Below, piece after piece: positions 56,912-64,000 of a stretch of 64,000 nt of DNA; the first letter of the stretch is position 1; each line of letters starts with the position of its first letter. The notes under the pieces were generated by a model. That model worked only from the letters and a program-made list of their open reading frames with translations, searched no databases and was not told where the DNA came from. The stretch is from DOZZ01 sp963792655 (GTDB lineage: Bacteria; Acidobacteriota; Terriglobia; Bryobacterales; Bryobacteraceae). Made by a program: the position numbers and the translations under genes. Location: the NCBI GenBank assembly GCA_963792655.1, contig CAWBWU010000006.1:62001-126000 (forward strand). The letters are read 5' to 3'.

Positions 56912-57391
56912 TCACCTCCGGCTTCTGACTTCAGCGAGAAGATCCAGCATCGTTTGCAATTTAGCGCGTTCGATTCGCTTGAACTGGCGACGGTGCAAAC
57001 TCTTGAGAGGCTCCTCTAATTTCGACAGAATGGACCGCCCCTCAGGCGTCAGGTTACTCACCACTTCACGCCTGTCTTTGTCCCGGCGCTCACGTTCGAT
57101 CCATCCCGCCTCCACCATTCGCTCAAGTAGACGCGAAACGTCGGGCATCGGCACCACCAACCGCTCGGCAACCGCTCTCCGATTTAGCCCATCAGGACTC
57201 GCCCCTTGCAGAATCCGAAGCACGTTGTACTGTGGCTGAGTAACTCCCGAGCCCTTGAACAATCGGTCCACCTCATGCGCAAGTTCCGTCGCAGTGCGGA
57301 CAATGCTCAAATACGCTTCCTGTTCAATCTGCGTAAACGGACGCGTCTGCTTCAACGTCTTAGCGAGCGACGAGCGGTCGATAGATTTCAC
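56912..57391 (-). CDS. MarR-family transcriptional regulator
   Basis: 159 residues. The winged helix (about 50-125) is clear: GVTQPQYNVLRILQGA, LNRRAVAERLVVPMPDVSRLLERMVEAGWIERER, and RREVVSNLTPEGRSIL for the wing. MarR proteins bind palindromic sites as dimers and are released by small aromatic ligands. The two GTGTTRTMACAC sites just downstream, ahead of the SnoaL-like gene, are likely targets. Confidence 0.92.
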   Translation of the reverse strand: MKSIDRSSLAKTLKQTRPFTQIEQEAYLSIVRTATELAHEVDRLFKGSGVTQPQYNVLRILQGASPDGLNRRAVAERLVVPMPDVSRLLERMVEAGWIERERRDKDRREVVSNLTPEGRSILSKLEEPLKSLHRRQFKRIERAKLQTMLDLLAEVRSRR

Positions 57392-57459
57392 CCAAACAGT
57401 CTCTCACCCGAATCAAATGACTGGTCAGCCTTCATCGAGTCAACCGAGCCCAACGGAAC

Positions 57460-57477
57460 GCCAATCTCCAGATTGGC
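57460..57477. repeat. Perfect 18-base palindrome upstream of the small-protein module
   Basis: Arms GCCAATCT and AGATTGGC around CC. It lies 125 bases before the three-gene module and 69 bases after the MarR start (on the other strand). It could be a regulatory site or a small hairpin. Confidence 0.35.
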
Positions 57478-57601
57478 AATCCGCCACGCGAGTTCGCGCG
57501 GAACAAAGAGAAGGCTGGCCGCGACTCCGCGTTTAGAGTATATTTGCTGTCACCCAGAGCAAAGACGGCAAAATCCTGGGTAGTTCTGCCGGAGGTGCCC
57601 G

Positions 57602-57937
57602 TTGCACGAACCGAACCAGCCCGAATCTCACGCGGGAAAAACCGAATCCCGCCAACATCACGCCGAGGAGTTCTTTGAATTCGGCGGCCACAAATTGCAT
57701 CTCAAGGGAACGTCGGGACTGCCCAAAACACGCTCCCGTTTGGCCGAAGGCAGACCCACTCGGCACGACGTCATCACCGCCGGTCACAAACCTCATCTGA
57801 CAGGGATGCAAGGCTCCAGCCGGCCGGAAGGGTCCGCTCACGGCGGACGGCTTACTCAGCAAAGCCTCGATCCGCAACGAGGAGCTGGACCTGCGGGCAG
57901 TGGCCAGCTAATCGGCGGGCCCGTGCGCCGCGCCTGA
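57602..57937 (+). CDS. Histidine-rich small protein of unknown function
   Basis: 111 residues from TTG 57602, chosen because a strong GGAGGTG ribosome site precedes it. No signal peptide, membrane segment or known domain. It is hydrophilic, with eleven or so His residues and two similar motifs, GGHKLHLKG and AGHKPHLTG. The Gly/Pro/Gln-rich end is probably disordered. It begins a three-gene plus-strand group with the two 'WTWDGWGWG' genes, each with a good ribosome site. Function unknown; metal binding is possible from composition only. Confidence 0.55.
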   Translation: MHEPNQPESHAGKTESRQHHAEEFFEFGGHKLHLKGTSGLPKTRSRLAEGRPTRHDVITAGHKPHLTGMQGSSRPEGSAHGGRLTQQSLDPQRGAGPAGSGQLIGGPVRRA

Positions 57938-57959
57938 TCCAATCGCCGAAGGAGGATCT

Positions 57960-58223
57960 ATGCAGGTATGGACATGGGACGGCTGGGGCTGGGGAACCTT
58001 CGATATTGCATTCGCTTTCGGAACCGACGTAATCAACCGTCACTCGCACTGTATTGTTTCGATTTGCGAACTGGGCGGCCAACCGCTCGACGTACCGTTC
58101 ATCGGTGACGCCACAATGCGCGTGCACAATGTCGCGCCCGCAGATGACGGCGTGCTCCACGTCCGTTTCGAAATCAATTGGAGCGATACCTTGCAGTGGC
58201 GAGCTACCTTTTTCATCGATTAG
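57960..58223 (+). CDS. 87-residue single-domain protein, duplicate of the next gene's C-terminus
   Basis: GGAGGATCT precedes ATG 57960. The protein is one domain, MQVWTWDGWGWGTFDIAF, then NRHSHCIVSICELGG, and ends LQWRATFFID. It is about 78% identical over 86 residues to the C-terminus of the next gene, with a stretch of 28 identical bases, so it arose by tandem duplication. The periodic aromatic and hydrophobic residues suggest a beta-rich fold. No signal peptide. Function unknown; possibly it interacts with or competes for the same partner as the larger protein. Confidence 0.7.
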   Translation: MQVWTWDGWGWGTFDIAFAFGTDVINRHSHCIVSICELGGQPLDVPFIGDATMRVHNVAPADDGVLHVRFEINWSDTLQWRATFFID

Positions 58224-58256
58224 TCCGCCGCTAATTGACCAACGGAGATAGTCACG

Positions 58257-59300
58257 ATGGCCCAGATCACCACTGGTTTGGTCGGCAACCCGACTACCCA
58301 TTACTCCTTCTCTTACGACAGCTCGCTGCAGCGCACGGCTTCGAATCCGGCCGGACCCGAGCCGGCTCGCACGAATGCCTTAATTGCCGCAGCTGAGGCC
58401 GATTTCAACCTGATGTCTGGGTGGTTTGGGAATCCGGCGCTCGATTACAACATCCCGTGCACTGTGCAGGTGACGCAATTCGGGGGCGGCGCAAGCTGGG
58501 GGCTTGGCGGCGGCAATTTAGGCGTCACTCTAAAGCCTGCAGGCGGCGATGCTTCGATGTGCCGCTATTTGCTCGTCTCAGAAATGACCGAGCAGTTCAT
58601 GCGCGAACAGTCGCTCGGCTGGTACGGCACCAACACTGAAGGCAGCCAGGGAGAGGGACTCTCACGTTTCCTCGCGGCGCGTTTTCTGGCGCTGAACGGG
58701 CTGGGCCTTCCCCCAGCGGGTTTCGACAATAGCAATGCCTGGATGAACAGCCCCCGCAACGACTTTGTTAATAACATCAACAAAACAGACGACGGTCCTG
58801 ACCCAATTACCGGCTGCGCCCTGCTGTTCATCTATTACCTTTTCAGTCAGCTCGGCTACAACATCAATCAGATCGTCGGCGCGGGTGCGCCCACTTTGGC
58901 GGGCGTCTACAACAACCTGACCCGCGACCCTGGAGATCCCTTCCCGTATTTCAAGGCTCTTGTCGACAGCGCCTACCCCGGAACCTCTACGATCGCCGGT
59001 CCCGATCTGGACAATCCGTTTCCGCTCGCGATGCCGCTGCAGGTATGGACGTGGGACGGCTGGGGCTGGGGAACCTTCGACATCGCCTTCGCGTTCGGGC
59101 GCAGCGTGCTCAACCGCCATTCGCACGTCGAAGTGTCGGTCTGCGAGCTAGGCGGCGAGCCGCTCGACTACCCCTTCATCGGCGCCGCAACCATGACCGT
59201 GCTCAACGTTGCGCCCACGGACGACGGCACTGTTCACGTACGGTTCGAAATCCAGTGGCCGAGCGTACTTCAGTGGCGCGCAACATTTTTCATTGCGTGA
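58257..59300 (+). CDS. Unrecognised protein with C-terminal 'WTWDGWGWG' domain
   Basis: 347 residues, ACGGAGA ribosome site upstream. The N-terminal 260 residues have Gly-rich and helical parts (ASWGLGGGNLGVTLK, LLVSEMTEQFMREQSLGW, GSQGEGLSRFLAARFLALNG). The latter pair recalls the helix and GEG segments of zinc peptidases (HExxH and Glu), but the His residues are replaced, so no zinc site is present. Residues 262-347 repeat the protein encoded just upstream. No signal peptide or membrane segment. Function unknown. Confidence 0.65.
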   Translation: MAQITTGLVGNPTTHYSFSYDSSLQRTASNPAGPEPARTNALIAAAEADFNLMSGWFGNPALDYNIPCTVQVTQFGGGASWGLGGGNLGVTLKPAGGDASMCRYLLVSEMTEQFMREQSLGWYGTNTEGSQGEGLSRFLAARFLALNGLGLPPAGFDNSNAWMNSPRNDFVNNINKTDDGPDPITGCALLFIYYLFSQLGYNINQIVGAGAPTLAGVYNNLTRDPGDPFPYFKALVDSAYPGTSTIAGPDLDNPFPLAMPLQVWTWDGWGWGTFDIAFAFGRSVLNRHSHVEVSVCELGGEPLDYPFIGAATMTVLNVAPTDDGTVHVRFEIQWPSVLQWRATFFIA

Positions 59301-59352
59301 AACGGTTGTGGCTTTGACCAATCACCGTGACGGCATTCCTGGCTTCGCTAAC

Positions 59353-60747
59353 TTACACCGCTGCGGCTTCTGCCTCGTGCACTTCCGCCGTGCTGTGGAT
59401 GTGCTTGCGTAAACGATGGGTCATGGTCAGCAGCACGGCGAACCCAAGCAGCAGGCCGGTTGAGGCGCCCAGGGCAATGTACTCGGGCTGTACGGCGCGG
59501 TCCGGCCAGTAGAAGTGGAGTGCAGCGCAGATCGCCAGGTTGACCGTCACGGGGATAAAGGCGATTGAAAGGGGCAGCTTCGGGCGATCCATCGCGAAGA
59601 GGGAGCGGGACATCAGCTCCAACAGGCTCATGCCGATCATGCTGGGCGCGAAGCCGATGAACACGCCGCTGACCATGCGGGTCGATTCCGCGGTGAAGTG
59701 GCCACGCTGAAAGAGCAGCGCGATCACCGGCTGCCGCACCAGTATGCCGATGACGAGTGAAACGATAGCGGCCGCGCCGGCGAGGCCGATGGTGCGTTCT
59801 ACCAGGCGAATCGCATCGCGGCCCTTCTGCTCGCTGCGCAGCCGTGCGATTTCGGGCAGCAGGGAATTCGAGAGTGGAGACACCAGGTACGCAATCACCA
59901 CGCTGACGCAGCGGATGCAGTAGTCGAAGGCCGCGGCCATGCCCGATCCCGCTTCCGTCGCGAAGCTTCGCGTCACCAGTAGATTGAGCGCGAGCAGGCC
60001 CGCATAGACGAGAAAGCAGCCGGGTTTCCAGAGCATCTCGCGCGTGCTTTCGCGGTCATCGGAAGGTTCGATTTCGAGAGCCGCCAGTTGCTTCCAACTG
60101 CCGCGCGCCGCTGTAAAGACAACGGCCAACTGAGCGCAGCTACCGGTGGCGTAACCGATGGCGAACGCGTAAATCCCGAAGAACCGCCACAGCAACAGAG
60201 CACCGAGCGTGGTGAACAGATTGAGCGACGCCTGATAAAACGCCGTGGGGCCGAAGCGCCGCTCCGTGAACAACAAGGCCGAGTAGAGCGCGCCGGTGCC
60301 GGCCGCGAGTGTCGAGATCGACGTGATGCGCAGAATGTTCACCGCGACCGGAACATACTCGGGCGCAAGACCCGGCCCGAGCGCGCGAATCAGGAGCGGC
60401 GAGAACAGAAAGATGAGAGCACTGAGTGAAACGAAAATCAGCGCGAACAACTTGCCCGCACGGCGCAGCAGAGCCGCGCGGCGGTGCCCTTCGCGCAGCG
60501 TGAGCATCGGCACGAACGCGAAGATCATGGTGTTGATCAGCGCGCTATTGATGGTATCGATCGGACCGACCGCAACGGCCAGTGCGTCGGCGAGCGCGTG
60601 CGTGCCGAGCAGATATGCCGTTACGGCAACGCGAACGAACCCGATCACGTTCCCCAGCGCGATTCCAAAGCCGATGGTCAGCCCGCCCCGTACCAGCGGA
60701 TTTTTCATTGCCCGGCGGATGAAATCGCCAGGCGTTGCTCTCGGCAT
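59353..60747 (-). CDS. MurJ-like lipid flippase
   Basis: 464 residues with about 13-14 membrane segments, the MviN/MurJ (MOP exporter) pattern: LGNVIGFVRVAVTAYLLGT, NTMIFAFVPML, YSALLFTERRF and LLFQRGHFTAEST in the second half. Segments are interrupted by basic loops (RRAALLRRAGK). MurJ flips lipid II for peptidoglycan; shorter homologues such as this may move other undecaprenyl-linked glycans. Upstream on the same strand is tpx, 24 bases away. Family clear, substrate not. Confidence 0.87.
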   Translation of the reverse strand: MPRATPGDFIRRAMKNPLVRGGLTIGFGIALGNVIGFVRVAVTAYLLGTHALADALAVAVGPIDTINSALINTMIFAFVPMLTLREGHRRAALLRRAGKLFALIFVSLSALIFLFSPLLIRALGPGLAPEYVPVAVNILRITSISTLAAGTGALYSALLFTERRFGPTAFYQASLNLFTTLGALLLWRFFGIYAFAIGYATGSCAQLAVVFTAARGSWKQLAALEIEPSDDRESTREMLWKPGCFLVYAGLLALNLLVTRSFATEAGSGMAAAFDYCIRCVSVVIAYLVSPLSNSLLPEIARLRSEQKGRDAIRLVERTIGLAGAAAIVSLVIGILVRQPVIALLFQRGHFTAESTRMVSGVFIGFAPSMIGMSLLELMSRSLFAMDRPKLPLSIAFIPVTVNLAICAALHFYWPDRAVQPEYIALGASTGLLLGFAVLLTMTHRLRKHIHSTAEVHEAEAAAV

Positions 60748-60771
60748 CTCGCGCGCTATCGACCTCTGGGG

Positions 60772-61278
60772 CTAACTACTCTTGACTGCGTTCAGGGCCG
60801 CGTCGTAGTCCGGATGATCGGCAACTTCCTTGACGTACTCCACGTGCTTCAACTTGTCGTCGGGGCCCACCACAAAGATCGCGCGGCTCTCGATGCGCAG
60901 ATCTTTGATCAACGTCCCGTAAGCAGTGCCGAACGAGCCGTCTTTGTGATCGGAAAGCATCTTGACTTTATCGACGCCGAACGCGCCACACCAACGCTTC
61001 TGCGCGAAAGGGAGGTCCATGCTGATCGTATAAATGTCGACGTTGTCCAGCTTCGCTGCCTCTTCGTTGAAACGCTTGGTCTGCGCATCGCAGACCGGCG
61101 TATCGAGCGACGGAATCACGCTGAAGATGCGCGCACGGCCGGACGTCTCTTTGAGCGACACGGGATGCAGACTGTCGTCGATCATATTGAAGTCCGGAGC
61201 AGCATCGCCAGCCTTTAACTCGGGCCCCAGAACTGTCATCGGTTTGCCTTGCAAAGTCGTGCCATTAGTGCGTTCCAT
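60772..61278 (-). CDS. tpx: Thiol peroxidase
   Basis: 168 residues, standard Tpx length. Peroxidatic Cys in PSLDTPVCDAQTKRFN and resolving Cys in FAQKRWCGAFGV, the spacing typical of atypical 2-Cys Tpx. It reduces lipid and hydrogen peroxides using thioredoxin. GAGGAG lies about 9 bases before ATG 61278. It is 31 bases after the YyaL-type gene on the same strand. Confidence 0.96.
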   Translation of the reverse strand: MERTNGTTLQGKPMTVLGPELKAGDAAPDFNMIDDSLHPVSLKETSGRARIFSVIPSLDTPVCDAQTKRFNEEAAKLDNVDIYTISMDLPFAQKRWCGAFGVDKVKMLSDHKDGSFGTAYGTLIKDLRIESRAIFVVGPDDKLKHVEYVKEVADHPDYDAALNAVKSS

Positions 61279-61309
61279 GGTGTTCTCCTCGCTCTATTTA
61301 TATGGAAAC

Positions 61310-63418
61310 TTATTGTAACAAGCGGGCCAACTCAGCCGGGTCCATCGTCGGCAATTGGCAGGCATAGTTCTCACATACGTAAGCCGCAGTTTGGTTGTTC
61401 ACGGCACGCATTTCGGCGATCGCGGGATTCCAGCGCGCCAGCCGGTCACGATTCGCGTCGTCCGCGAGAAGCACCACCTTGAACGGCGCGAACTGGGAAT
61501 GCAGCGCGCGCAGCATCGCAGCCGTGCTGGCACTGCCGGAGTCGCCGGCCAACACAACTTCGCGCGGTGCGGAAAACGTCCATGCAAGGGCGGCCAGCAT
61601 CTGCGGTACGGCGGGGCCTTGTGTCTCCATGCGGCCTGCGAACGCCTGCAAGGTGCGTTGGGCCGCGGCCCGGAATCTGTCTTCGCCGGTGATTTGCGCC
61701 AGTCTCAACAGGTTCTGGACCGCAATCGAATTTCCTGATGGTTCAGCGCCATCGTAATCGTCTTTGAGGCGCATCACCAGATCGGGTCCCGCCTCCGCCG
61801 TTGTGTAGAAGCCGCCGTTCTGAGTGTCTTCGAAGATGTCGAGCATGCGCCGCGTGAGTGCCATCGCGAGCTCGAGATGCTCGAAGCGAAAGGTTGTCTC
61901 ATAGGAATCGAGAAGTGCCTGCGCGAAGAATGCGTAGTCGTCGAGAAAGCCGGGGATCGCGACGTCGCCATCGCGATAGCGGCGCATCAACACTTCGCTC
62001 ATCGGATCGTAGAGCCGCGTGCGAATCAAGTCGATCGCGCGCTGCGCTGCCTGGGTGTATCGCGGCTCGTCGAGAATCGCGCCTGCGCTCAGAAACGCCG
62101 AGATCATCAGACCGTTCCACGCGGTCAGCACCTTGTCGTCGAGATGCGGGCGCACGCGCTTAGCGCGAGCCGCCATCAGCTTCGTACGCGCCTGCTCAAA
62201 GACGGCGCGCACTTCTTCGATTGGACGCTCCACATGATGCGCCGTCTCTTCGAGCGAGTTCGCTTCAAACAGAATGTTGTGCCCGGCAAATTCGCCATGC
62301 GGATCGTTGCGGACATTGCCGTCTTCCTCGACGCCATAGCGAAACTGGAACCAGCGCGCATGCTCGGGCCCGAGTTCGGCCTCGACTTCAGCTTGCGACC
62401 ACACATAGAACGCGCCCTCGCCTTTTTCATGTGGATGCGCCGGATCGATCACGCTGTCCGCGTCTTCAGCGGAGTAGAAGCCGCCGCTCGGGTCCGTCAT
62501 ATCGCGCAGTACGTAATCGAGAATGTCGCGTGCCACCTCGGCGAAGTCAGCATCCTTCGTGATTTGGAACGCTTCCAGATACGACGTTGCTAACTGCGCT
62601 TGATCGTAGAGCATCTTTTCGAAATGCGGAACGAACCAATACTCATCCACCGAGTAGCGATGAAAGCCGCCGCCGAGTTGATCGTGCATGCCTCCGCGCG
62701 CCATCGCTCGCAGTGTTTCGGTGACCATCGCGAGCGCTTCCTGATTGCCGGTCCGAGCGTAGAAGCGAAGCAGGAAGTTCAACACTACCGGGCGCGGAAA
62801 TTTCGGCGCATGACCGAAGCCGCCGAGCCTTGAATCAAAGCTGCGCCGCCAGGTCTGGAAGCCGGACTCCAGCATGTCTTCCGACAGATTGCTTTCGGCA
62901 GAAGCTGTTACTTCGGCCTGCTTCTGCAGTTGCTCCAGCACCTTTTCGCTCGAGTCGATAATCTTCTCGCGGTCCTTCGACCAGGCCGCGGCAATGCTCG
63001 AAAGAATCTGCGGAAAACCGGGCCGGCCGTAGCGATTCTCCGGCGGAAAGTAAGTGCCGCCGACGAACGGCTTGCGATCCGGCGTCAGCCATACCGACAT
63101 TGGCCAACCGCCGCTTCCGGTAGTCGCCTGAACGTAGCTCATGTAGATGCGATCGACATCCGGCCGCTCTTCGCGATCGACTTTGATGTTGATGAAGTGG
63201 CGATTCATGATGCCCGCGATCTGCGCGTCTTCAAACGATTCGCGCTCCATTACATGGCACCAGTGACACGTGGAGTAGCCGATCGATAGAAAGATCGGCT
63301 TGTCTTCGGCTTGCGCTTTCGCAAATGCTTCCGGACCCCAGGGATGCCAGTCGACGGGGTTGTGCGCGTGTTGCAGCAGGTAAGGGCTCTTCTCGTGAAT
63401 GAGCTGGTTTTCGGGCAT
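61310..63418 (-). CDS. Thioredoxin-fold protein, YyaL/DUF255 type
   Basis: 702 residues from ATG 63418 (MPENQLIHEKSPYLLQHAHNPV); a longer frame adds residues unlike the family. The N-terminal thioredoxin-like domain has IGYSTCHWCHVMERESF (CxxC) and NIKVDREERPDVD. A long alpha/alpha-barrel follows (MHDQLGGGFHRYSVDEYWFVPHFEKMLYDQAQL, split here only for naming: MHDQLGGGFHRYS and PHFEKMLYDQAQL). This matches the YyaL/SSP411 family of unknown function, often with N-acyl-glucosamine-epimerase-like barrels. Tpx is next downstream, a reasonable redox context. Confidence 0.88.
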   Translation of the reverse strand: MPENQLIHEKSPYLLQHAHNPVDWHPWGPEAFAKAQAEDKPIFLSIGYSTCHWCHVMERESFEDAQIAGIMNRHFINIKVDREERPDVDRIYMSYVQATTGSGGWPMSVWLTPDRKPFVGGTYFPPENRYGRPGFPQILSSIAAAWSKDREKIIDSSEKVLEQLQKQAEVTASAESNLSEDMLESGFQTWRRSFDSRLGGFGHAPKFPRPVVLNFLLRFYARTGNQEALAMVTETLRAMARGGMHDQLGGGFHRYSVDEYWFVPHFEKMLYDQAQLATSYLEAFQITKDADFAEVARDILDYVLRDMTDPSGGFYSAEDADSVIDPAHPHEKGEGAFYVWSQAEVEAELGPEHARWFQFRYGVEEDGNVRNDPHGEFAGHNILFEANSLEETAHHVERPIEEVRAVFEQARTKLMAARAKRVRPHLDDKVLTAWNGLMISAFLSAGAILDEPRYTQAAQRAIDLIRTRLYDPMSEVLMRRYRDGDVAIPGFLDDYAFFAQALLDSYETTFRFEHLELAMALTRRMLDIFEDTQNGGFYTTAEAGPDLVMRLKDDYDGAEPSGNSIAVQNLLRLAQITGEDRFRAAAQRTLQAFAGRMETQGPAVPQMLAALAWTFSAPREVVLAGDSGSASTAAMLRALHSQFAPFKVVLLADDANRDRLARWNPAIAEMRAVNNQTAAYVCENYACQLPTMDPAELARLLQ

Positions 63419-63505
63419 CGGGATACAACCATTGTGGCGCTTCGAGACGGTGTGACGCACCCGCGGTTGTGCCGGCAACGTACGATTTAGAATGGCTCGG
63501 CGAAG

Positions 63506-63991
63506 ATGAAAGATTTCGAAATCAGAACTGCAACCGTAGACGATGTTCCCGTCATTCTCGAATTGATTCGCGCTCTTGCTGAATATGAGCGCGCAACAGC
63601 GGCCGAGGTTCCGGCTACGGAAGAACTCCTGCGTGAAACGTTATTCGGCCCGCAACCGCAATCGGAAGTGCTGCTGGTGTGCGACAACACGCAGCCGCAG
63701 GGCTTCGCCGTCTTCTTTCACAACTACTCAACGTGGCGTGCAAAGCGCGGGCTGTATCTGGAGGATCTCTTCGTTCGGCCCGCAGCACGCGGGCGCGGGA
63801 TGGGCAAAGCGCTACTGGTTGCCCTGGCAAAGATCGCGGTCGCGCGCGATTGCGCACTGATGCAATGGGCGGTGCTCGATTGGAACCAGCCGTCGATTGA
63901 CTTCTACAAATCGCTTGGTGCGCTGCCGCTGGATGAATGGACGATCTTTCGTCTGGAACCGCCGGCGATGCACAAGCTGGCTAGTGCTTAA
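63506..63991 (+). CDS. GNAT-family N-acetyltransferase, SSAT-like
   Basis: 161 residues. The acetyl-CoA loop is RGRGMGKALL after LEDLFVRPAA, and the rest (FAVFFHNYSTWRAKRGLYLEDL, MQWAVLDWNQPSIDFYKSLGA) resembles diamine/spermidine acetyltransferases. The enzyme would acetylate a small amine. Divergent from the YyaL-type gene, with about 85 bases between. Complete; stop at 63989. Substrate by similarity only. Confidence 0.9.
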   Translation: MKDFEIRTATVDDVPVILELIRALAEYERATAAEVPATEELLRETLFGPQPQSEVLLVCDNTQPQGFAVFFHNYSTWRAKRGLYLEDLFVRPAARGRGMGKALLVALAKIAVARDCALMQWAVLDWNQPSIDFYKSLGALPLDEWTIFRLEPPAMHKLASA

Positions 63992-64000
63992 GTAAGTGTT

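Overview
The window is about 60% GC, densely coded, and carries about 58 protein genes and no rRNA, tRNA, CRISPR array or insertion sequence that I could see. It looks like a chromosomal segment of an Acidobacteriota bacterium, probably near Bryobacteraceae/Solibacter. The reasons are a 965-residue Oar-type TonB receptor with an N-terminal carboxypeptidase-regulatory-like domain, a small secreted protein with the 'VPFSFEANG' pattern common in that phylum, a TIGR03790-type protein, a PIG-L deacetylase with a long C-terminal extension, and long two-component hybrid clusters. The assignment is inferred from gene content only.

Layout. 0-9 kb: secreted small proteins, an amidohydrolase, an L-arabinonate-dehydratase-type IlvD/Edd enzyme, 4-alpha-glucanotransferase, a solitary nuoB and a PIG-L deacetylase. 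9-13 kb: dTDP-4-dehydrorhamnose reductase with two small upstream genes and a LysR regulator, then the TIGR03790 protein. 13-23 kb: a signalling block with a CHASE3 hybrid kinase, an AI-2E-type permease, a STAS protein and a convergent four-gene operon (receiver, two multi-domain hybrid kinases, RsbU-type phosphatase). 23-30 kb: a complete TetR / adaptor / RND pump / TolC efflux operon with a clear promoter and operator. 30-33 kb: thrS followed by a UvrC-like gene. 33-34 kb: a RES toxin with an unusual antitoxin in which an HU-like DNA-binding half is joined to a MbcA/ParS/Xre C-terminal domain. 34-41 kb: Oar receptor, AlgD-type dehydrogenase, an RsbW-like kinase and STAS protein, an aldehyde dehydrogenase and LemA. 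41-48 kb: M16 peptidase, rlmN (apparently leaderless), a trypsin-fold protein that has lost its catalytic His, rsgA, a HipA-like kinase and an SDR. 48-64 kb: a lysine-rich histone-like protein, an MltD-type transglycosylase, an EF-G paralogue, a CmcJ/NvfI-type oxygenase, a YgiB/YgiC-like pair, MarR with SnoaL-like protein, an unrecognised three-gene module with a duplicated 86-residue domain, MurJ-like, tpx, a YyaL-type thioredoxin-fold protein and a GNAT acetyltransferase.

Sequence quality matters here. At least eight genes, including the essential thrS, are split by single-base frameshifts that can nearly all be read as +1 insertions, often in short G/C or A/T runs, and they cluster. I annotate these as single genes with probable sequencing or assembly errors, not as pseudogenes.

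The most interesting items are the HU/MbcA-type antitoxin beside the RES toxin (33 kb), the 57.6-59.3 kb module, the extra N-terminal HisKA-like helix shared by the two hybrid kinases, and the palindromic operator overlapping the start of the efflux operon.
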